DNA from: Tundrisphaera sp051175315
GTDB lineage: Bacteria; Planctomycetota; Planctomycetia; Isosphaerales; Isosphaeraceae
DNA length: 64,000 nt
Direction: 5' to 3'
NCBI RefSeq assembly: GCF_051175315.1
Contig: NZ_CP195100.1
Coordinates: 744,001 to 808,000, forward strand
Part shown: positions 16,301-24,778 of the stretch, piece after piece
Numbering within the stretch: the first letter of the stretch is position 1
How the letters are laid out: each line of letters begins with the position of its first letter
Program-made: the position numbers and the translations under genes
The notes under the pieces: model-generated
Databases searched by the model: none
What the model saw: the letters and a program-made list of their open reading frames with translations, nothing else
What the model was told of the DNA's origin: nothing

Positions 16301-16770
16301 GGCACGGGCAATTGCGCATCGATCTCGCCGGTCCCCTGCGGGTCCAGGCCCGGGTAGCGGAACAGGAGGATCTCCCCGCCGTTGGCCAGCACGCCCCGGC
16401 CGGCCACCGCCAGGATCCGCTGGCCGCGCTCGTCGGGGCGGGGGGACAGGGCCATCGCCTGGATCGCGCCGCGGCCGCCGCGGCCGATCGGCGGGCGGAG
16501 CGTCCGCGCGGGGCGGGAGCGGTCGACGTCGAGGTTCCAGGCGTGGACCTGCTTGTCCAGCCCGCCCGACAGCAGTTGCGAGCCGGTCGGGGTCGTGAAG
16601 ATCAGCGACCGGACCGGCGCGGAGTGGCCGGTGCCGGCCAGGATCAGGTTGGGCTCGGTGAAGAACCCCCGGGGCGCCTGGGCCCCGGCCGTCGCGGCGA
16701 TCGACGCGATCGCCAGCCCCGCCATCAGCCCGCAGGCACCGAGATGCCGACCCTTCGCCGCGATAAGCAT
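13333..16770 (-). CDS. Exported WD40-repeat protein with PDZ-like and caspase-like domains
   Basis: Protein of 1145 residues. Order: signal peptide (AGLAIASIAATAGAQA); WD40 repeats over about residues 40-590, with strings such as FSPDGRYLASASNDGTVRLWEV and DQTVRLWPL; a PDZ-like segment near 590-660 (GFAEGAGLLAGDMIEE); a linker; and a caspase/peptidase C14-like domain at about 880-1130. In that last domain the segments expected to carry the catalytic dyad read LVIESHY near residue 980, in place of the usual SGHG, and LIDAVHK near residue 1028, in place of DACHS. The catalytic cysteine therefore appears to be replaced by valine. The ATG at 16770 is followed by a clean signal peptide. It is divergent from the barrel protein at 17019. 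It is likely a pseudo-peptidase scaffold in the periplasm. Confidence 0.83.
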   Translation of the reverse strand: MLIAAKGRHLGACGLMAGLAIASIAATAGAQAPRGFFTEPNLILAGTGHSAPVRSLIFTTPTGSQLLSGGLDKQVHAWNLDVDRSRPARTLRPPIGRGGRGAIQAMALSPRPDERGQRILAVAGRGVLANGGEILLFRYPGLDPQGTGEIDAQLPVPAPDGSAVPGHTDVVNALAFSPDGRYLASASNDGTVRLWEVAPRRHVAALVGHAGAVNAVAFTPDGTRVVSGGADGVLRAWGVANPGPPILQAPPEAEAPGADPLARMILALAVSPDGRWVAVGREGGRLVRFDAATFAERAYLPEAGFPGGTTGPVEALAISPDGARLATSAVVSNLAGAADAPTVACDIAIRSMPDGRVIARVARTTNLAYALAFSPDGRRLAFSGGDDQAIEVREVADPAAPTDPMRGDGSSLWDVGFRGDGRAVRFARERPARPGAAAVYDGFDLNERHFLDDAGPGTYRHALAADQGWTIAPVDQYTLRASNGQGPPTTLALDRATDLRWWSYTVVPPGPGRPSPMAAVACGDGVALFTLPGGVRTRQLVGHGGYVYAVAASPDGRWLVTGSADQTVRLWPLLGADRTPAFGARFEKAPEGGWKVAEITPSGFAEGAGLLAGDMIEEGFLGRAGHKGADLDAFFAALDAQPPQVMISFYARRTGVADQVRVGATKRDSPALTLFPGLDRQWVVWTPQGYYDTSAAGDRDTIGWQTNRGTAARLQAGLYDAIARFEPRYRQRRSVQPNVIDRLLETADPRAALAALIPPPPPEAPNAPAAPSNSRLEMLAILPAEPAPVDRPAAVAGPTLAVRYEAAAAQGAALLRSLWVEVNGRRVADLLAGPPVPTAQGLREIPVDDARVGRVTLVAVDEKGVERTQSLDVASQAPPAPARRPARLEIIAIAADRFADARLPAIPRAERDARDLARFLGRHLVDPTTGRRFDPDRVRTREFLGDGLASSPLLAAFDEFRAGAAPPGPGDVVALVIESHYLDIRSRPLIASAEASASDDPTPPALSAGDLAGRLGDLARLGCRVVVLIDAVHKVEVPGWENDVEDWIRRLQSECKVAALVASDHGPSLATGIDHRAFAQGVLDVLKAKSAGRLRKPTDVMTIFDAQRTIVDTVRSSTGRRQHVQCYLPEILPPQAPFLDPDLPR

Positions 16771-17018
16771 CGGAGCATTCCCATCGGAGATCGTGCAGGA
16801 ACCGCCTCGAATACGCCGGGTCGCCTCGGGTCGTGACCCGGGGCATGGCGCCGAACGATGAATCCTCGCAACTCCTCCCACGCTCATTTTAAGCTCATCC
16901 TGGGCATCGCGATTGAAAGGTGCAAGCGAAAGCTCGGGTGCGGCCGATAAAGAGGGCAGAATCCCATTTTTCGACCCAATCGGCGAGCGGGATCGGGTTC
17001 CCGAAGAGAGGCCGGGCC

Positions 17019-18446
17019 ATGCCGAGGATGTTTTCGAAGTGTCCGGCGGCGTTGGCCGCGACCCTGATCATCGGGGCCTGCCCGGCGTGGTCGCAGTCCC
17101 CCCAGACGATCCCGAACGACTCGGGCGCGCAGGGCCGATCTGCGCCCGGCACGGGCGGCGAATTCCCCTACGGCGATCCGCTCGGCGGCGGTGGTGGGAT
17201 GGCCCCGGGCGGTGCCGATGGGGCGGGACGGCCGCCGCAGGCGGGGGCGTCCGAGGCCTACGACGCGGCGGGGCGGGGGCCGGGGACTGCCCCCGGCTCG
17301 GACGTCTCGCCCCTGGCGGATGGTTCGATTGGCGGCGATGCCGGGGGCGGGGACGGGGGTGCCGGCGGGGTCTCGCCCGGACTCGGCGGCAACGCCAGCG
17401 TGGCGGCGGCCCCCCCGGGGGTGATCGGCGACTACCAGCCCTTCACGTCGTTCCGCGCGGCCTCCTCGGTGAAGGCCAGCGCGGCGCGATCCAAGTTCCC
17501 CAACCTGCCGACCCCCCTGCCCCCTCCGGGCGCGGGGGAGGACGGCCGGGGCGTCCCCAATCCCAACGGGACGACCGCGATCATCTACAAGCTGGCCGGG
17601 CTGAAGATCTCCGACAACCAGAGCCCCCGGCCCCAGGATCGCATCTACTACTCGTTCAACTACTTCGACGACATGGGCGCCGCGATCAACAAGAGGCTCG
17701 GGTCGCCGGTCGAGAACATCCAGGTCTACCACCAGCTGTTCGGGCTCGAGAAGACCTTCCTCGACGGCAAGGCGTCGCTCGGCCTGCGGCTGCCGCTGGA
17801 CACGATCTCGCAGAACGTCCGGCCGGGCAACCCGCAATACGCGGGGCTGGGCGGATCCAAGACGGCGCTGGGCGACCTGTCGATCATCGGCAAGTATGCG
17901 ATCTACGACACCGGCCGGACCTTCTTCTCGCTGGGGCTCCAGGTCACGGCGCCGACCGGGCCGGGCGGATTCGCCGGGAACAAGTATTACAGCTACTTCC
18001 GCGACACCCAGATCCAGCCGTTCGTCGGCTACGTGTTCGCGAGGGATCGGTTCTTCATCCAGGGGTTCTCGGCGATCGCCGTGCCGACGATGTCCCAGGA
18101 CGTGACCATGCTGTTCAACGACGTCGCGCTGGGCGTCTACGCCTACCGCTCCGACGACGCCAGCCGGCTGCTCACGGCGATCGTTCCGACCATCGAGGCC
18201 CACCTCTCGACGCCGCTGAACCACCGCTACTTCAACCCCGACGACGTCGCCACCACGCCCGACGTCCTGAACCTGACCTTCGGCGTGAACGCGGAGCTGC
18301 ACCGCCGGGCCTACCTGAGCGCCGCCTACATCACCCCGGTCACCGGCCCCAAGCCGTTCAACGCCGAGCTGGCGCTGCAGCTCAACATCCGGTTCGGCGG
18401 CAATTACCGCACCCGCCCGGCCGCGTTCCCGCTGATCGGGAACTGA
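17019..18446 (+). CDS. Outer-membrane beta-barrel-like protein with Gly-rich linker
   Basis: Protein of 475 residues with a signal peptide (ALAATLIIGACPAWSQS), a low-complexity Gly/Ala/Pro-rich region at about residues 45-165, and a C-terminal part of alternating aromatic strands (RIYYSFNYFDD, TFFSLGLQVTAPTG, QPFVGYVFARDRFFIQGFSAI, LNLTFGVNAELHRRAYLSAAYI). That pattern suits an outer-membrane barrel, though the last residues (FPLIGN) do not end in the classical aromatic. An in-frame ATG at 17028 is an alternative start; GAGAGG before 17019 favours the longer form. It runs divergently from the WD40-caspase gene, so the 16771-17018 gap probably holds two promoters. I do not recognise a transport substrate. 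Confidence 0.72.
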   Translation: MPRMFSKCPAALAATLIIGACPAWSQSPQTIPNDSGAQGRSAPGTGGEFPYGDPLGGGGGMAPGGADGAGRPPQAGASEAYDAAGRGPGTAPGSDVSPLADGSIGGDAGGGDGGAGGVSPGLGGNASVAAAPPGVIGDYQPFTSFRAASSVKASAARSKFPNLPTPLPPPGAGEDGRGVPNPNGTTAIIYKLAGLKISDNQSPRPQDRIYYSFNYFDDMGAAINKRLGSPVENIQVYHQLFGLEKTFLDGKASLGLRLPLDTISQNVRPGNPQYAGLGGSKTALGDLSIIGKYAIYDTGRTFFSLGLQVTAPTGPGGFAGNKYYSYFRDTQIQPFVGYVFARDRFFIQGFSAIAVPTMSQDVTMLFNDVALGVYAYRSDDASRLLTAIVPTIEAHLSTPLNHRYFNPDDVATTPDVLNLTFGVNAELHRRAYLSAAYITPVTGPKPFNAELALQLNIRFGGNYRTRPAAFPLIGN

Positions 18447-18479
18447 TCGGCCGGGCGGTTCGATCCCGCGCCGCGGGGC

Positions 18480-21400
18480 TCAGCCCCGGGCCGGGCGGAT
18501 CGCGGCCAGGCCCCGGCCGCCGAACGATTCGGCCCGGGCCCGCACCCGGACGACCTTCGCCGGGGCACGGGCCGGTTTGGGCTGGGAGCCGGGGATCCGG
18601 CTGTTCTCCTGGACCTGGTTGCGTCGCCTCAGGGCCCCGTCGAGGAACCGGATACCCAGGCGGCGATTGGGCAGCGGGCGGCCCGAGGCGTCGACGCCGA
18701 TGGCGTTGGACGCGACGAGGTTGCCCACCGTGAGCCGGCCGCTGAGGGCCACGCCGTCCCGCCGGTTCCCGGCGATCACGTTGCCGGCGACCTGGTTCCT
18801 GGGCGCCTGCCGGATCACGATCCCGTCCCGGCCGTTGGCCAGGCGGGCCGTCCCGGCGAGGTCGGTGCCGATGAAGTTGCCCAGGATCCGGTTATCGAAC
18901 GCCTGGGGCGAGAAGATCGTGATGCCGTCGGCCAGGTTGCCCGAGATCACGTTGCGGGCGAATCCCTCGACGCCGCCGATCGTGTTGCCCGACGCCCCGT
19001 TGATGTAGACCCCGGCGCCGACGATCTCGCCGTCGAGGACCTGCCCGTTGGGGATCGCCGCCTTGCCGTCGACGTCGGTGCCGATCAGGTTGCCCGTCAC
19101 CTCGTTGCCGGTGGCCCCCTCGCCCGAGATCATCACGCCCACCTGGCCGTTGCCGGAGATCACGTTGCGGGACGGCTCCCCGCTGGTCTGGATGCCGCCG
19201 ATCAGGTTGTTGCGGGAGCCGTTGATCAGGATGCCGACCGTGGCATTGCCCAGCCTCCGCCGGCCCGTGACGTCGGTCCCGATGAAGTTGCCGCTGATGA
19301 TGACGTTCGAGGTCTCCGGCCCTTCGATCCAGATCCCGGCGCCGGCGCGGGCCGATCCGTTGCCCGAGATCACGTTGCGGCCGCCGATCAGGGCCGAGGC
19401 CCCGCCGGTGACCAGGATCCCCGAGCTGCCGTTGCCCACGGCGGCCGTCCCGCTGACGTCGGTGCCGATCAGGGCGTTCGCGATCAGGGTGCCGATCGAC
19501 CCGCCCTGGACCGAGACGCCCACCGACCCGTTGCCCGAGATCACGTTGGGCCGCCCGCCGGGCGGGGCCGCGATCGTGGTGAAGGCCGAGCGGAAGCCGA
19601 TGCTGACCCCGTCCCCGGCGTTGCCGATCGCCCGGGTCCCGGTCACGTCGGTGCCGATGAACGCCCCGGAGATGCTCGTGGCGAGCGTGCCGGCCAGCGA
19701 GACGCCGTTGCCGCCGTTGCCCGAGATCACGTTGCCCTCGCCGATCTCGACGTTGCTCACGCCGATCTGGAAGCCGTCGGCCCGGGACCCGATCAGGATC
19801 CCGTCGCCGCCGTTACCCCGGGCCGCGAACCCGGCGGGGTTGAGCCCGATGATGTTGCCGAGGAACCGAGTGCTCTGCCCCCCGTATCCGGACGGCACGT
19901 CGTTCCGGACCTCGACCCCGGCGCCCCGATTGCCCGAGATCACGTTGCCCTCGCCCGGCCCCGACCCCCCGATGTGGGCGCTCGCCCCCCGCACGAGGAT
20001 GCCGGGGGCCGCCAGCTCGACCCCCGACAGGTCGGGGGCCGAGCCGTCGGAGCGGAGGCCGACGTAGCTCCCGATGACGAAGGTGCCGAACCCATCCAGC
20101 GCGATCTGCGGGCCGGAGAAGCCGAAGATCGACAGCCCGATGATCCGGCTATCACGCGTCCCGTCCGCGAGCCGGAGCCCCGCCGCGCCGCCCGGCAGCG
20201 ACCGGCCGTCGATCTCGATCAGCGGCGGCCCGAACAGGTCGAGGATGAAGCGGGACTGGCTCTTCCCGTCGACGATCGTCGTGTCGGTCAGGTCGGGCAG
20301 CGGCGACGCGGGGCGGATCGTCTGGACGTACCCGGTCGGGAGCTGGAAGGTGATGATGTCCGGGCCGGGGAGGATGTTGGCGTTGAGCATCGCCTGGCGG
20401 AGCGACCCGGGTCCGGAGTCGTTGGTGTTGGTCACGATCGTGCTGAGCGAGGGGGGCGGGGGCAGGACCGTCACGATCGAATCGGCCCGGACTTCTGGCC
20501 CGGACCCGGCCGAGACGAAGATCGTGGCGAGGTAGGTGGTGTTGCCGTTGGGGTTGATCGATGCGTAGGTATGGTCCGCGTCCACGGCGTACTGGCCGGG
20601 GCCGACCTGCCGGATCGTCCCCGCGCGGGACGTGCCGTCGCCGAAGTCGACCCGCGCCGCGTAGTCGGCGGCCGTCCGGCCGGGGGTGGCATCGACGAAG
20701 AAGGCATAGGTCGAGTTGGACGGCTGGTTGCCCTGGGTCGTGAACGAGACCCCCGACGCGGCGAGCGCGGCGTAGGCCGTGATCAGGGTCGTCGCCGGGG
20801 CGTCGGGCGGGGCGGGGACGTAGTCGGGCGAGGCCGGGGGCGTGGTGGCGTTGCGGTTGGCCACCGCGATCGACGCGGTGTAGTCCCCGGGCTGGGGGTA
20901 GGCATGGGAGGCGACCACGGCGAACTGGCCCGGGCCGATCTGGAGGATCGTGCCGGGGCCGCTCGTCCCGTCGCCGAAGTCGATCGTCGCCAGGTAGTCG
21001 CCGGCGACGCCGCCGGGGACCTGGGACGTGAACGAGGCGTAGGTGATCGGCGTAGCCAGCCCCGCGTTGACGCTCGCGCTCGACCCCTGGGCGGCGATGC
21101 CGCTGGTCACCGCGACAGAGCCGACCGCGCGGGAGGTGCCGAATGCGTTCGACACCGCGATCCCGACCCGGTAGGTGCCGGCCGCGAAATAGGTGTGGGT
21201 GGCGTCCACGGCGTACTGGCCGGGGGCGACCTCCCGGATCGTGCCGTTGCCGGCGGTGCCGTCGCCGAAGTCGATCGTCGCCGTGAAATCGGCGGCGGTC
21301 GTCCCCGTGACCAGGTCGGTGAAGGTGGCGAAGGTCGCCGCCAGGGGGGCGGTCGCGATCGCGGAGGGGTTGGCCCCGGTCACGCTGAAGCTGGGCACGG

Positions 21401-22742
21401 CGAGGACCACGGACGTCACCGGCACGGCCGGCCCGGCGTCGGTCGCGATCGTGATCGTGGCGACATAGGTCCCCGCCGCGGGATAGGCGTGGGAGGCGAC
21501 CACGGAGAACTGGCCGGGGCCGGCCTGCACGATCGTCCCCGCGCCGGTCGTGCCGTCGCCGAAGTCGATGGTGGCCAGGAAGTTGGCCGGGACCGTGGCG
21601 GTCGAGAGGGTGCCGAAGGTGGCGTAGATCCGGGGCGCCGACTGCCCCGCGAAGACCTCCAGGTTGGAGCCGCTGATGGGGGCGATGCCGGTCGGCAGGA
21701 CGAGCTGGCCGATCCGGCCCCCGTCCCCGGTCTCGAAGTCCCCGTACTCGGCGAACCAGAGGTTGCCGTCGGGCCCGGCGGTGATGGCCAGGGGCGTCTG
21801 CGCGGCGGTCGGCAGGGGGAACCGCGTCAGCGTGGCGGGCCCGGCGGGATCGCCGATCCGGACGACGTTGTTCCCCCGGGCCTCGACGAAGTAGACCCGC
21901 CCGTCGGGTCCGACGGTGATCCCTGCGGGCCGGCCCCCCTGGTTGCCGGTCGAGAATTCCGCGACGGCCCCCAGGTCGGCGGCGGCGCCCACGCCGATCG
22001 AGCCGAGATCCGACTCGGTGACGTAGAGGGTCGAGGCGGCCGCGTCGGTGCGGAAGGTGAGATCGCCGAGCCCCGCCTCGGGCGAGATGCCGGTGCTCGT
22101 CTCGCTGAGGAACACCCCCTGGGTCGAGATCCGGCCGATGGAGTCCCGCGCCACGTTGGTGAACCAGAGGTTCCCGTCCGGCCCCGCCACGATCGCGGTC
22201 GGGGTATACTGGACGTCGAACTGCTGGAACTCGGTGATCACCCCGTCCGGCGTGATCCGCCCGATCGCGTTGGCGTTCTGCTCGGTGAACCAGAGGTTGC
22301 CGTCGGGACCGGCGGTGATGCCCGCGGGGTTCTTGCTGATCGAGGCGGTGAACGGCAGGTCGAACTCGGTGACGACGCCCTGCGGGCTGATCCGGCCGAT
22401 GCGGTCGGTGTCGTATTCGGTGAACCAAAGGTTGCCGTCGGGCCCGGCGGCGATCCCGGCGATGATGGGGGCGTCGGAGATCCCGGCCGAGAACTGGGTG
22501 ATCTGCCCTCCGGTGGTGATCCGGCCGATCACGCCGTTCGACTGGCCGAACCAGAGGTTGCCGTCGGGCCCGGCGACGATGGCGGTCGGCCCGACCAGGC
22601 CGGCCGCGGCGCCGAACTCGTTGATCGACGCCAGGAGCAGCCGTCCTTCCAGGGGCTCGACCAACGGCATCCGGCGGGGACGCCCGGGCCGCCTCGCGGG
22701 GCGGGGCCGTGGCTGCAGGGAGGGGCGGGCAGGCGTCTTCAT
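18480..22742 (-). CDS. Giant LEPR-XLL-type surface protein: beta-propeller, PKD-like repeats, beta-helix
   Basis: Protein of 1420 residues. The N-terminus is Arg/Pro-rich and contains VEPLEGRLLLAS near residue 28, matching the LEPR-XLL motif that opens many large exported planctomycete proteins. Seven blade-like units with (A/T)GPDGNLWF, as in streptogramin-lyase propellers, cover about residues 35-345. Four PKD-like units with IDFGDGT and GPGQ(F/Y)AV follow to about 760. The C-terminal half is a right-handed beta-helix built of NVISGN and IGTDV(T/S)G turns, ending in a basic tail. Its role is presumably an extracellular or wall-associated structural or binding protein. The TATAGT on the minus strand near 22820 is a possible -10 box. 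It converges on the barrel gene with a 33-bp gap. Confidence 0.85.
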   Translation of the reverse strand: MKTPARPSLQPRPRPARRPGRPRRMPLVEPLEGRLLLASINEFGAAAGLVGPTAIVAGPDGNLWFGQSNGVIGRITTGGQITQFSAGISDAPIIAGIAAGPDGNLWFTEYDTDRIGRISPQGVVTEFDLPFTASISKNPAGITAGPDGNLWFTEQNANAIGRITPDGVITEFQQFDVQYTPTAIVAGPDGNLWFTNVARDSIGRISTQGVFLSETSTGISPEAGLGDLTFRTDAAASTLYVTESDLGSIGVGAAADLGAVAEFSTGNQGGRPAGITVGPDGRVYFVEARGNNVVRIGDPAGPATLTRFPLPTAAQTPLAITAGPDGNLWFAEYGDFETGDGGRIGQLVLPTGIAPISGSNLEVFAGQSAPRIYATFGTLSTATVPANFLATIDFGDGTTGAGTIVQAGPGQFSVVASHAYPAAGTYVATITIATDAGPAVPVTSVVLAVPSFSVTGANPSAIATAPLAATFATFTDLVTGTTAADFTATIDFGDGTAGNGTIREVAPGQYAVDATHTYFAAGTYRVGIAVSNAFGTSRAVGSVAVTSGIAAQGSSASVNAGLATPITYASFTSQVPGGVAGDYLATIDFGDGTSGPGTILQIGPGQFAVVASHAYPQPGDYTASIAVANRNATTPPASPDYVPAPPDAPATTLITAYAALAASGVSFTTQGNQPSNSTYAFFVDATPGRTAADYAARVDFGDGTSRAGTIRQVGPGQYAVDADHTYASINPNGNTTYLATIFVSAGSGPEVRADSIVTVLPPPPSLSTIVTNTNDSGPGSLRQAMLNANILPGPDIITFQLPTGYVQTIRPASPLPDLTDTTIVDGKSQSRFILDLFGPPLIEIDGRSLPGGAAGLRLADGTRDSRIIGLSIFGFSGPQIALDGFGTFVIGSYVGLRSDGSAPDLSGVELAAPGILVRGASAHIGGSGPGEGNVISGNRGAGVEVRNDVPSGYGGQSTRFLGNIIGLNPAGFAARGNGGDGILIGSRADGFQIGVSNVEIGEGNVISGNGGNGVSLAGTLATSISGAFIGTDVTGTRAIGNAGDGVSIGFRSAFTTIAAPPGGRPNVISGNGSVGVSVQGGSIGTLIANALIGTDVSGTAAVGNGSSGILVTGGASALIGGRNVISGNGSARAGAGIWIEGPETSNVIISGNFIGTDVTGRRRLGNATVGILINGSRNNLIGGIQTSGEPSRNVISGNGQVGVMISGEGATGNEVTGNLIGTDVDGKAAIPNGQVLDGEIVGAGVYINGASGNTIGGVEGFARNVISGNLADGITIFSPQAFDNRILGNFIGTDLAGTARLANGRDGIVIRQAPRNQVAGNVIAGNRRDGVALSGRLTVGNLVASNAIGVDASGRPLPNRRLGIRFLDGALRRRNQVQENSRIPGSQPKPARAPAKVVRVRARAESFGGRGLAAIRPARG

Positions 22743-23034
22743 CGGATGGTCCCGGTCGGGTCAGGGCTCCGGGGCGTCGTGCCTCGCGGGCCGATGGCGG
22801 GGCTCGGCGTTTCCGGAACTATAACATGCGAACGGGTTGACCTTGAGGATGGGGCGACCTGGGTCGGGCGGGGTCGCCGGCCCGGAGGCATCCGGGATGG
22901 GTCATTGCCCCCGGCCGGGAGGGCCGCGATAATGGGCTCCCCCGCCGGTCCATTGCCGCGGGATCGGGAGCGTTTCGCCCTCCTCGTCGGCGGCGGATCG
23001 GGGCCCGACCGGGCGGGCGGGGCTGCTGCGACCG
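22743..23034. other. Divergent promoter region, 292 bp
   Basis: No gene is evident. It separates the minus-strand LEPR-XLL gene from the plus-strand RDD operon and should contain both promoters. The only AT-rich island (AACTATAACATG near 22818) reads TATAGT on the minus strand, a possible -10 box for the surface-protein gene. I see no convincing box for the plus strand. Confidence 0.3.
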
Positions 23035-23796
23035 ATGGCCATGACGACCGCGATCCCGGAGGCCGAACCTCTCGACGCGAAAGCGCGGCTGATCACGCCG
23101 GAGCGGGTCCGGTTCACGTATCCCCTGGCCGGCCCGTTCCGCCGGTCGCTGGCCTACCTGATCGACCTGCTGGTGATCGGTGGCCTGCTGGTCGCCGGCT
23201 CCCTCCTGTCGATGGCGCTGTCGCTGGGGACACCCTCGGCGATGGGGCCGATCCTGGCGATCGCCTTCGCCCTGACCTGGGGCTACGGGGCCTTCTGCGA
23301 GGGGATGTTCAACGGCCAGACCGCCGGCAAGCGGGCCCTGGGCATCCGGGTGATGACCACCCTGGGGGTGCCGATCACCGGGTCGCAGGCGGCGGTCCGC
23401 AACCTGGTGGGGGCGATCGACGGCTGGCCCCTGTGCTTCCTGCCGGGGCTGGCCTGCATGGCGATCACCCCGCGCTTCCAGAGGCTGGGCGACCTGGCCG
23501 CCGGGACCATGGTGGTGATCGAGGAGCCCCGGCTGGGCCCGGAGATGGTGAGGGTGGAGGGGCCGGCGGTGGCGGCCGTCCTGGCGGACCTGCCGCTGCG
23601 GATGGCGGCCGGCCCCGACCTGGCGCGGGCCCTGTCGGACTACGTCCGGCACCGCGGCCGGTTCCACGCGGATCGCCGCGAGGAGATCGCCCGGCACCTG
23701 GCCGGGCCGCTCCGGGAACGCCACGGCCTGCCCGCCTCCGCCCCGGGCGACGCCGTCCTGTGCGCGGTCTATCATCGGGTATTCCTGGGAGAATGA
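23035..23796 (+). CDS. RDD-family membrane protein
   Basis: Protein of 253 residues with an RDD domain. The family arginine and aspartates are seen in FRRSLAYLIDLLVIGGLL (residues about 35-52), NGQTAGKRALGIRV is the conserved second element, and RLGDLAAGTMVV is the third. About three membrane segments precede a soluble C-terminal region of about 90 residues rich in Arg. It is the first gene of a seven-gene unit whose members abut or overlap (RDD, SpoIIM-like, membrane protein, DUF4129, DUF4350-like, MoxR, DUF58). RDD proteins are often listed as transporters, but in this MoxR/DUF58 context the role is unknown. The SpoIIM-like gene starts 4 bp after its stop. Confidence 0.87.
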   Translation: MAMTTAIPEAEPLDAKARLITPERVRFTYPLAGPFRRSLAYLIDLLVIGGLLVAGSLLSMALSLGTPSAMGPILAIAFALTWGYGAFCEGMFNGQTAGKRALGIRVMTTLGVPITGSQAAVRNLVGAIDGWPLCFLPGLACMAITPRFQRLGDLAAGTMVVIEEPRLGPEMVRVEGPAVAAVLADLPLRMAAGPDLARALSDYVRHRGRFHADRREEIARHLAGPLRERHGLPASAPGDAVLCAVYHRVFLGE

Positions 23797-23800
23797 CGCG

Positions 23801-24778
23801 ATGAGGGTCGCCGACCGGCTGGCTCAGCGGGAATCGAGCTGGCGAGAGCTGCAAACCCTGCTGTTCCGGCTGGACGGGCGCCGGATCCGCCGCTTGCCCC
23901 CGGCCGACGTGCTCCGGCTGGGCGAGCTGTACCGCTCCGCCTGCGCCGACCTGATGCTGGCGGAGTCGCACGACCTGCCGCGCGACACCGTGGCATTCCT
24001 CCACGCGCTGGTCGGCCGGGCCCACAACGCCGTCTACCGGGCGCGGGGGTTCCGGCTGGCGGACTGGTCGGGCGTGGTCTTCGGCGAGGTCCCGCGCCAG
24101 CTCCGCGCGGACCCGGCCCTGCGGCTGGCCTTCGCCTGGTTCTGGGGGCTGTTCCTGCTGACCGCCGTGCTGGCGGCGGCCCGCCCGGAGATGGCCGCCA
24201 ACCTGCTCGGCCAGGCGGCGCTGGACCAGGCGGAGGCGATGTACGACGGCCCCGTCGAGGGCGTGCGGGGCCTGGACGGGGACACGACGATGGCCGGCTA
24301 CTACATCAGGCACAACGCCGGCATCGGCCTGTCGTGCTACGCCTGGGGGCTCCTGTTCGGCCTGGGGAGCCTGTGGATCCTGGCGTCCAACGCCATCATC
24401 CTGGGCACGACCTTCGGCCACATGGCGACCGTGCCCCAGGCGGGGAACTTCTTCACCTTCGTGACCGCCCACGGACCGTTCGAGCTGACGGCGATCGTGT
24501 TCGCCGGCGCGGCGGGGCTCCGGCTGGGCTCGGGGCTGATCGACACCCGGGGGCGGTCGCGGGCGGCGTCGCTCCGCCACGAGGCGGCCCGGTCGCTGCC
24601 GATCGCCGGCGTCTCGGTGATCCTGTTCGTCCTGGCCGCCTTCCTGGAGGGGTTCGTGTCGGCCTCCGCCCTGCCCTACTCGGCCAAGGCGATGATCGCT
24701 GCGGCCAGCGCATTGCTGCTCGTGGCATACCTCCTGCTGCCCGGCCGGGCCCCGGGGGAGGTCGCCGTTGGCCTTTGA
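23801..24778 (+). CDS. SpoIIM-like (stage II sporulation protein M family) membrane protein
   Basis: Protein of 325 residues. The first 95 residues are soluble and helical (LTFRLDGRRIRRLPPADVLRLGELYR type), followed by membrane segments from residue 105 on. The family marks are YYIRHNAGIGLSCYAWGLLFGLGSL and HGPFELTAIVFAGAAGLRLG. In Firmicutes SpoIIM helps peptidoglycan hydrolysis at the engulfing septum, but homologues in non-sporulating bacteria occur with MoxR/DUF58 genes, as here, so sporulation is not implied. The ATG at 23801 is 4 bp after the RDD stop; the 3' end overlaps the next gene by 11 bp. Confidence 0.85.
   Translation: MRVADRLAQRESSWRELQTLLFRLDGRRIRRLPPADVLRLGELYRSACADLMLAESHDLPRDTVAFLHALVGRAHNAVYRARGFRLADWSGVVFGEVPRQLRADPALRLAFAWFWGLFLLTAVLAAARPEMAANLLGQAALDQAEAMYDGPVEGVRGLDGDTTMAGYYIRHNAGIGLSCYAWGLLFGLGSLWILASNAIILGTTFGHMATVPQAGNFFTFVTAHGPFELTAIVFAGAAGLRLGSGLIDTRGRSRAASLRHEAARSLPIAGVSVILFVLAAFLEGFVSASALPYSAKAMIAAASALLLVAYLLLPGRAPGEVAVGL

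Noticed and set aside
18440..18460. T-arm-like string GGTTCGATCC near 18447
   Set aside because: The flanking stem bases do not pair and no acceptor or anticodon arm surrounds it, so it is not a tRNA.
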